64,000 nt of DNA from Echeneis naucrates (Eukaryota; Chordata; Actinopteri; Carangiformes; Echeneidae). The notes beneath the pieces were generated by a model. It worked only from the letters and a program-made list of their open reading frames with translations. It searched no databases and had not been told where the DNA came from. Shown here one piece after another: positions 58,401-64,000 of the stretch. The translations under genes were made by a program, and so were the position numbers. Each line of letters begins with the position of its first letter. Position 1 is the first letter of the stretch. The stretch lies in assembly GCF_900963305.1 (NCBI RefSeq), contig NC_042518.1, positions 186,001-250,000 on the forward strand. Reading direction: 5' to 3'.

Positions 58401-61400
58401 GGTCTCTATGTTTCCATTTTCTGTATTGAGGGAATTGCATCTACATTTTTATCCCAGGTGATGCAGCCAATTCTTAATAAACCTTTGTTCTCAGGGTAGA
58501 TAGTCTTTATTGATGGAGGTGAGTCAGTTTGTTACCAAATATTTGGACTTGAAGTGAGCATAAAAAAGGTGGCCTCATCTGCCAGCCTAAGTAGGACTTT
58601 GAATTATGGGCCATGATGCATTGATATAAGTTAAAGGGTGTTGGTTTAATGTATTTACAGACACTCTGCTGTGTTTAATTTCTATCTGTTCCTACTGCAG
58701 GCACAAGTGTGAAGAATGTGGAAAGGCCTTCAAGATCCAAAAGCAGCTGATTAACCACCTTCGTCTCCATGAGGAACATCGGGCCAAAGGTCTTGTTCGA
58801 ACGGGCCCCAATGGGTCCCGTTTCCAGCAGCCGGGCCCATCTCAAATGCAGACTATGAGAGGAGAGTCTTCAAAGGGCCAGGTAATGGGTGTCAAGTACA
58901 GCCACCAAGGGTTCAAAAAGCCCTACTCCTCTGCTGGAACTTCCAGGCCTCAGAAGTTTGACCCCGCTGAAAGTGGGCGGCGGCCTTTTGCCTGTGAAGA
59001 ATGTGGAAAGACTTACCGACATGCAGGCAGCCTAGCCAATCACAAGAACCTTCACAAAATTGGGGAGTACCACTGCAATGTTTGCAACTCCACATACCCC
59101 AACAGGCTGGCAATGAAAAATCACCTCCGTCTCCACTTTGCCCAGAAAAAGCACAACTGCCAGGAGTGTGGGAAAGGCTTTCGCACTCAGAGGCAGCTAG
59201 CAACCCACACTAGTGCTGGCCTGTGCAAAGGCCCTCAGGGCCCTGGGGCCCAGATGGATTTTGAGTGCGACGGTTGCTGTGAAGGCTTTGCCACAGCTGA
59301 TGAGCTTGCAGCACATGACTGCCCAGCGCAGCACCTGCCTTCATCATCCTCCACCAACAGCTCCACCAATATCAGCATGGAGAGAAACTCTGTGGACCTG
59401 GACTCTGATGAGAGACCTTATGCCTGTGACCTGTGCAGCTGTGCCTACAAACATGCAAGTTCCTTGCTGAACCACAAGCACACTCATAAAACAGGAAACT
59501 TCCGGTGCAACTTCTGTGACAAACCTTACACCAACTACATGGCGCTACGTAACCACATGCGCATCCACACGCAGCGGAAGAAGCACATCTGCCACACATG
59601 TGGGAAAGCCTTCCGGCTGGCCAGGTTTCTTCGCAACCACCAAAAGGTCCACGAAGAGGGTGCTACCCCCTTTGGCTGCCCCACCTGTGGGAAGAGTTTC
59701 CAGGGGAGATCCGGTCTGGCCAGGCACCGCTGCGGGGACAACCAGGTAGGCATGGAAGTCAGGAGGAAGGCCACTGCACCCACGGGAGAGGGCGAAGAGT
59801 GTCGGTACACGTGAGTTCTCGTCAGTTGTTTGTGATTCTTCGAAGTTGAAAAAAAGTAGTGAAGATGAATTTAGGTCTCTACATGTCTATTACAGGTATA
59901 TGATCTCCAATCCGGCTTCCTTGGGACCATACGCGTGCCGGAATTCGGATTTTTCTGAAGTTTGGACAAATTGAATTAGTGGAGAGACCAGATAAGTCAA
60001 CCCCGTTTGCTTTCAGTTAGCATATATCACACACTTTAGTTCTTAGACCTCCTACAATCAATCATTTCATGTGTAGATGTACTGTTTTCATGCTTTTTCT
60101 CAGCACACTTTGTCACAGATTTGATAACCAGAATATTTTGTGTCGCACATTAGTAAAATTTAAAGTCTTGATGTTGTGTGTTCCTTGTTGTTGTTATGAT
60201 TTTAATTGTAGTCCTTGATTTACTTGTTTGTTTTGTTCAGGCCGTATCATGATACTGGCCAGTTATCAGATTAGAACCTGCAGTGATGTTATGGGGCTCT
60301 TGAATTTGATGTCTTGGCAAACTGAAATCACAGGGAAGATTAGGAAGTATTTGGAGCTAGCTGCACTGCACATGTCTAGAAGTTATTTGCATCAGTTAAG
60401 CGATTCTTGACTCCAGCACATAAGCTGCAAGTAACTGTTGTCTGACACGGTCGAGGTTTGATGGGCATTTTTGATCTCTACAGTCAGGATTTCAGAATCA
60501 CCCAAAGATGGCTGAGACAGAAGGTCTTCGAAGTGAAAGAAGCTGTTTGAAGCTCGTATCCATTTGTGCAGTGCAGGGAGCGGCAGATACCTCCCAGTTT
60601 ACTCCGAAAAACCCCAGTTTGTTAAATTTCCCCCATGCCCCTCCCTTCCTCACTCACTCAGCAATCCTCTCCCCCATGACCTCTCTATAACTTAAATGGT
60701 ACACCACTTTGTAGTAGTCTTCTTTGAAAGCTTTAAGCCGGATTTCAGATCATATACCTGTATGTGCAACATCTTAGTTGATGACTAATTCAAATATTTC
60801 AGTAATTCTGAAGAAAAGTGGTAACCAGTAACAAGATTAACTTGGCTAGATCACTGAAAACACAAACACTATGTTCTGCTACTAATCTCCTGTTCTGTTC
60901 CTCCCACCTCCCTTGTTTTTCCTTATTTGTCTCTGCACAGATGTGATCAGTGTGGCCGCTCCTACCGCCATGCCAGCTCCCTCCTCAACCATAAAAACAC
61001 CCACACTGTCGGCATCTACCACTGCGCCGTGTGCCTCAAGACTTACTCCAACCTGCTCGCCCTGAAGAACCACCGCCGTATCCACTCTGAGACACGGCGC
61101 CACCGTTGCCACGACTGTGGCAAGGCCTTCCGTGTTTCCTCCCAGCTCTACAACCATCGACGAGTCCACCAGAAGCAGCGCGAGCTGACCTGCCGGTCCT
61201 GCCAGCGAGCCTTTCCTACGCAGGCCAGCTTCAGACTCCACATGGAGATCACACACGGCCAGGCACCGCAGCCCCGCCAGCCCAGACCCCAGCAGCCCCG
61301 ACCAGGGAGCTCCCAGGACCTGGGCTGGGGGTCAGGCCTGGACCTCACTTTGATGCAAGAGCAAGGACTCAACCCCGGCAGTATGGCCAAAGTCCGCAGC

Positions 61401-61829
61401 CGTGGGGGCAGCAGTGAGGTCATCAAATCCCATGTCTGCGACCAATGTGGTCGGTCTTACCGCCACGCCAGCTCTCTGCTCAACCACAAGAACAGTCACA
61501 AGACCGGGACTTTCTTCTGCAACTCCTGCCAGAAGGAGTTCCCCAACCTGATGTCCCTCAAGAACCACCGCCGGATCCACACTGAGCCTAAACGCTACCA
61601 GTGCCCGGATTGCGGCAAGTCCTTCCGGGTCTCCACACAACTCATCTGCCACCGTCGGATCCACACCAAGGAGAAGCCGTTCTCCTGCCAGCAGTGCGAC
61701 AAGCGCTTCTCTTCCAAGTCCAACCTGAGGCACCACATGAAGGTGCACTGGAGCGGCTCAACGGCGCCTCCTCCCATGGCCATGGGTGCGCCCAACTTCC
61801 TGGGTATGCCCGGCGGCCCCTTCATATAA
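55498..61829 (+). CDS. znf646: C2H2 zinc-finger protein 646-like, about 32 fingers
   Basis: Three coding exons (55498-58070, 58701-59810, 60941-61829) join in phase (2, 2) to 1523 residues. I count about 32 C2H2 or near-C2H2 fingers: 15 in the first exon, 9 in the second and 8 in the third. They recur as pairs, the first with YRHAGSLxNHKxxHxTG and the second with C..C.K.(F/Y)xNLxALKNHxRxH, as in human ZNF646. A few fingers lack the last His (CVDCGMFF...HLCPG; CDGCCEGF...AHDC). Linkers are Ser/Gly/Gln-rich with no KRAB, BTB or SCAN domain. Likely a nuclear DNA-binding protein. The ATG follows AGTACT; fbxl19 in the same window supports synteny with human 16p11.2. A related fish multi-finger paralogue cannot be excluded. 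Confidence 0.85.
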
Positions 61830-64000
61830 GCTAAGGGATGGGGGTGGGGAGGGGAGGGGGGCGGGGGCAAGACGGGGGGGGGGGGAGGGGGGAGCTGTCA
61901 CATGCCAAGTTTTCTGGAGGTGCCAAAACGTAGCTCTTCGTCCTGCTCACCCTCCTCTTCCTCATCCTCCATGTGTGGCTGTAGTGTGTGTGAAGGACTG
62001 GCTGCACAGCCTCAGCCAGGTACAATACACTGAGAGCAGGAGAGCGGACACAAAATGCACACACAGAGAGGACTGAAAATGGAGGGTGTGCATACACACA
62101 TTCTGTTGCTCACTCCCAGCGTCTTTCTTGAAGCGATGCTTCCTCCAAATCCCTGGAGGTTCTGGTTGTAGACCTGTCCGACTGTCCGCAGACTGACTGA
62201 CAGAGACAGACAGGCAGACGTGGACTGTACTCAGACCAGATGTAGTTTGGACTGCATGGACTTCACTACACCTGCATGTTGCCCTGTAAAGCTGAGATGG
62301 TCCAACGTTCAGGACCGCCACAAAGACTCGGCAGAACGAGCTGGAACCAGACTGCTAATTAAAGACCAGCTCGTAAAGACTGATGAGTCCGTAGTGACCT
62401 GATGACAGACTGATTGAGGCGCTGTGCCGCCGTGAGCCGGCCTGATGCTTGTGATCCTGTGATGAGCCATCCTGTCCATTTCAAGTCTGGGAGCTGATTG
62501 GTCTGTGGTTGCAGTTGTTTTTATTGACGTCAGAGTTGTGATGAAATCGCCTGTCATGGCCTTTGTCACAGTTTTTGTTCAGACCAAGGCGGTGGGGTGG
62601 AGCTTGGCCATGGTGCGACATTCCTCTTTGTACCTAAACAGTTTGACAGGTGACAGCAAAGACTTGTGGGAGCTTTTACAGCAAACGATGTGACGTGACA
62701 TGATCTGAGGGTCTGTTTTAAATGCGTGTGTGCATACACATTATGATTAGCTTTATGCGACACCTCATTCTCACATACATATTCAGCAGCTTAACAACCA
62801 AGTGTCTGATCTAGCGGGTACTGTGATGTCGCAGCAGTTCCATCAGAGACGACGGGGACGTCATGACCTTCAGTGGAGTCTGCGTCTCTGAGGTCAGAGA
62901 GGTGTCGTTCTCTTAAACAGCAGCCCAGCCTGGTGATTAAGGCGGTGGCAGGTGGTGCAAGTTTCACTCAGGATGAGCTCATCTTATCGTGGTGGATGGG
63001 GGCCTGAAGGTGTCACTTTACTACTGTGTGACGCCTTTCCTCATACCAGGTGATGTCATCTCTACTCGCTCTGAGGACACGCTGACCCAGACCCTTAGTC
63101 CAGTAGTTTCAGGGGGCGTGTCCCGATAGGGCAGCGCCAGAGAAGGCAGTTGTTTTGAGTTCTCAATGAAAGTCAAAAAGCAGTCAAACCTGAACGTGCT
63201 CTCAGTCTGTGATGACGACGACCATAATGATGATGATGATTGACAGGTCTAATCTTCGGTTGTCAATCTCTCAGTCTGAGTCTATATGTGCGAAAAATTG
63301 GCTGACATCTGTGTGACATCACACATTAAGACCAGCCCTCCTCCCCATAACTGTATGTCTGTAGGATGAGACTGAAGCCAAGGGGTCGGATGTTGGTCCT
63401 GATCCAACTGAGTTCCGTTCACCGTGTTGTGTGTTTTCTACAGGAGAAAAGACAACTTGTTGCCATGGCAACACATTTATTTATATTATTCTCATTATTA
63501 ACACTCGTAATGGACGGCACTAGTCTGTAGGATGTGAGTTTAGAGCTTTGTTGATGTAAAAAAAAAAAATAAAAATAAAAAATCCCTTCCCTTGTTCTGT
63601 GGAGCGTTTAAGGACTCCGGCTCCTGTCGGGGAAGACTGGCGGAACTGGAACCACATGATGGAAAGTGTTTTTTTATTTTGACTTTTATCAAGTGATGTT
63701 GCAAGGGTCTTTCTCAGTCAAGCTTTCCCATCATCCCTCTTCCATATTTATCTCTTGGCTGAGTTTGACCCCCCCACCCCCGTCTCTCGAAGGTCAGACT
63801 TCCGTTGATAAGGGACGGCTCGGTGATCCTCCTTTCTGTGGAGCATTTGGTCCTCATCACTCAAACCTTTTTTATGTTCTTCTTTTATGGTAATCTCTTG
63901 TATTTATTGGTGTCATTATTATTTTCCTTTTTATTTAATTGCGTTGTTGACTCTTTGAAGCCTCTGTGTGTGTGTTAAACACAGTTTGTCAGGAGCACTG
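61830..64000 (+). other. znf646: 3' UTR and flank of the znf646-like gene
   Basis: After the stop at 61827-61829 there is a G-rich run (about 61840-61895) and about 2 kb with no coding exon. AATAAA signals near 63568 (within an A-rich run) are candidate ends. AT-rich sequence continues to the window edge. Confidence 0.5.

Noticed and set aside
1-64000. Search for a bacterial-type defence system, CRISPR array or viral element
   Set aside because: All repeats are eukaryotic satellites, LINEs or DNA transposons, and all long frames are vertebrate exons or repeat by-products. No integrase, capsid, envelope, gag-type or Cas-like motif was seen.

Overview
This window is nuclear DNA from a ray-finned fish, probably a percomorph teleost. 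The genes are compact and split by short GT-AG introns. L2-type LINEs, a Tc1-like transposon and many microsatellites are present, and the protein-coding exons match vertebrate families closely. I cannot name the species. Exon limits were set by eye from splice sites and reading phase; for ube2m, utp18, wipf2, med15, thoc6, the TRIM gene, the zwint-like gene and znf646 the assembled exons keep one reading frame from start to stop.

Layout from left to right. 309-494 (-): first coding exon of fbxl19 (CXXC zinc finger), with its CpG-island promoter near 2.6-3.3 kb. 4447-7363 (+): ube2m, the NEDD8-conjugating enzyme. 8.9-11.3 kb (+): a nearly open L2 LINE. 11868-15273 (-): a 12-exon RING/B-box/coiled-coil/PRY-SPRY TRIM E3 ligase. 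17620-20223 (-): utp18, a small-subunit processome WD40 protein. 20.7-21.3 kb: a 563-base uninterrupted homopurine tract. 22959-30783 (-): wipf2, whose last intron holds a second L2 that is itself split by a Tc1-like transposon. 32689-35541 (+): a kinetochore-type coiled-coil gene resembling zwint. 36424-36870 (-): a candidate 74-residue three-exon gene. 37456-38658 (-): a frameshifted two-exon gene of unknown family. 38982-45384 (+): med15, a Mediator tail subunit, with a Rex1-like LINE fragment in an intron. 45924-48725 (-): thoc6, tail-to-tail with med15 and containing one GC-AG intron. 49.25-50.2 kb: a minisatellite of about 960 bp. 50.2-61.8 kb (+): a 32-finger C2H2 gene matching ZNF646, with a non-coding first exon in a CpG island and about 2 kb of 3' UTR.

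The genes are mostly housekeeping factors for transcription, RNA processing, ubiquitin-type conjugation and chromatin, arranged as divergent pairs (fbxl19/ube2m, wipf2/zwint-like, unknown gene/med15, thoc6/znf646). Human FBXL19 and ZNF646 both lie at 16p11.2, so finding both here supports each call. I found no viral-type element, CRISPR array or bacterial-type system. The less expected observations are the nested transposons with an internal empty-site control, the GC-AG intron, the expanding repeats in med15, the homopurine tract, the promoter-side minisatellite and the unassigned small genes.
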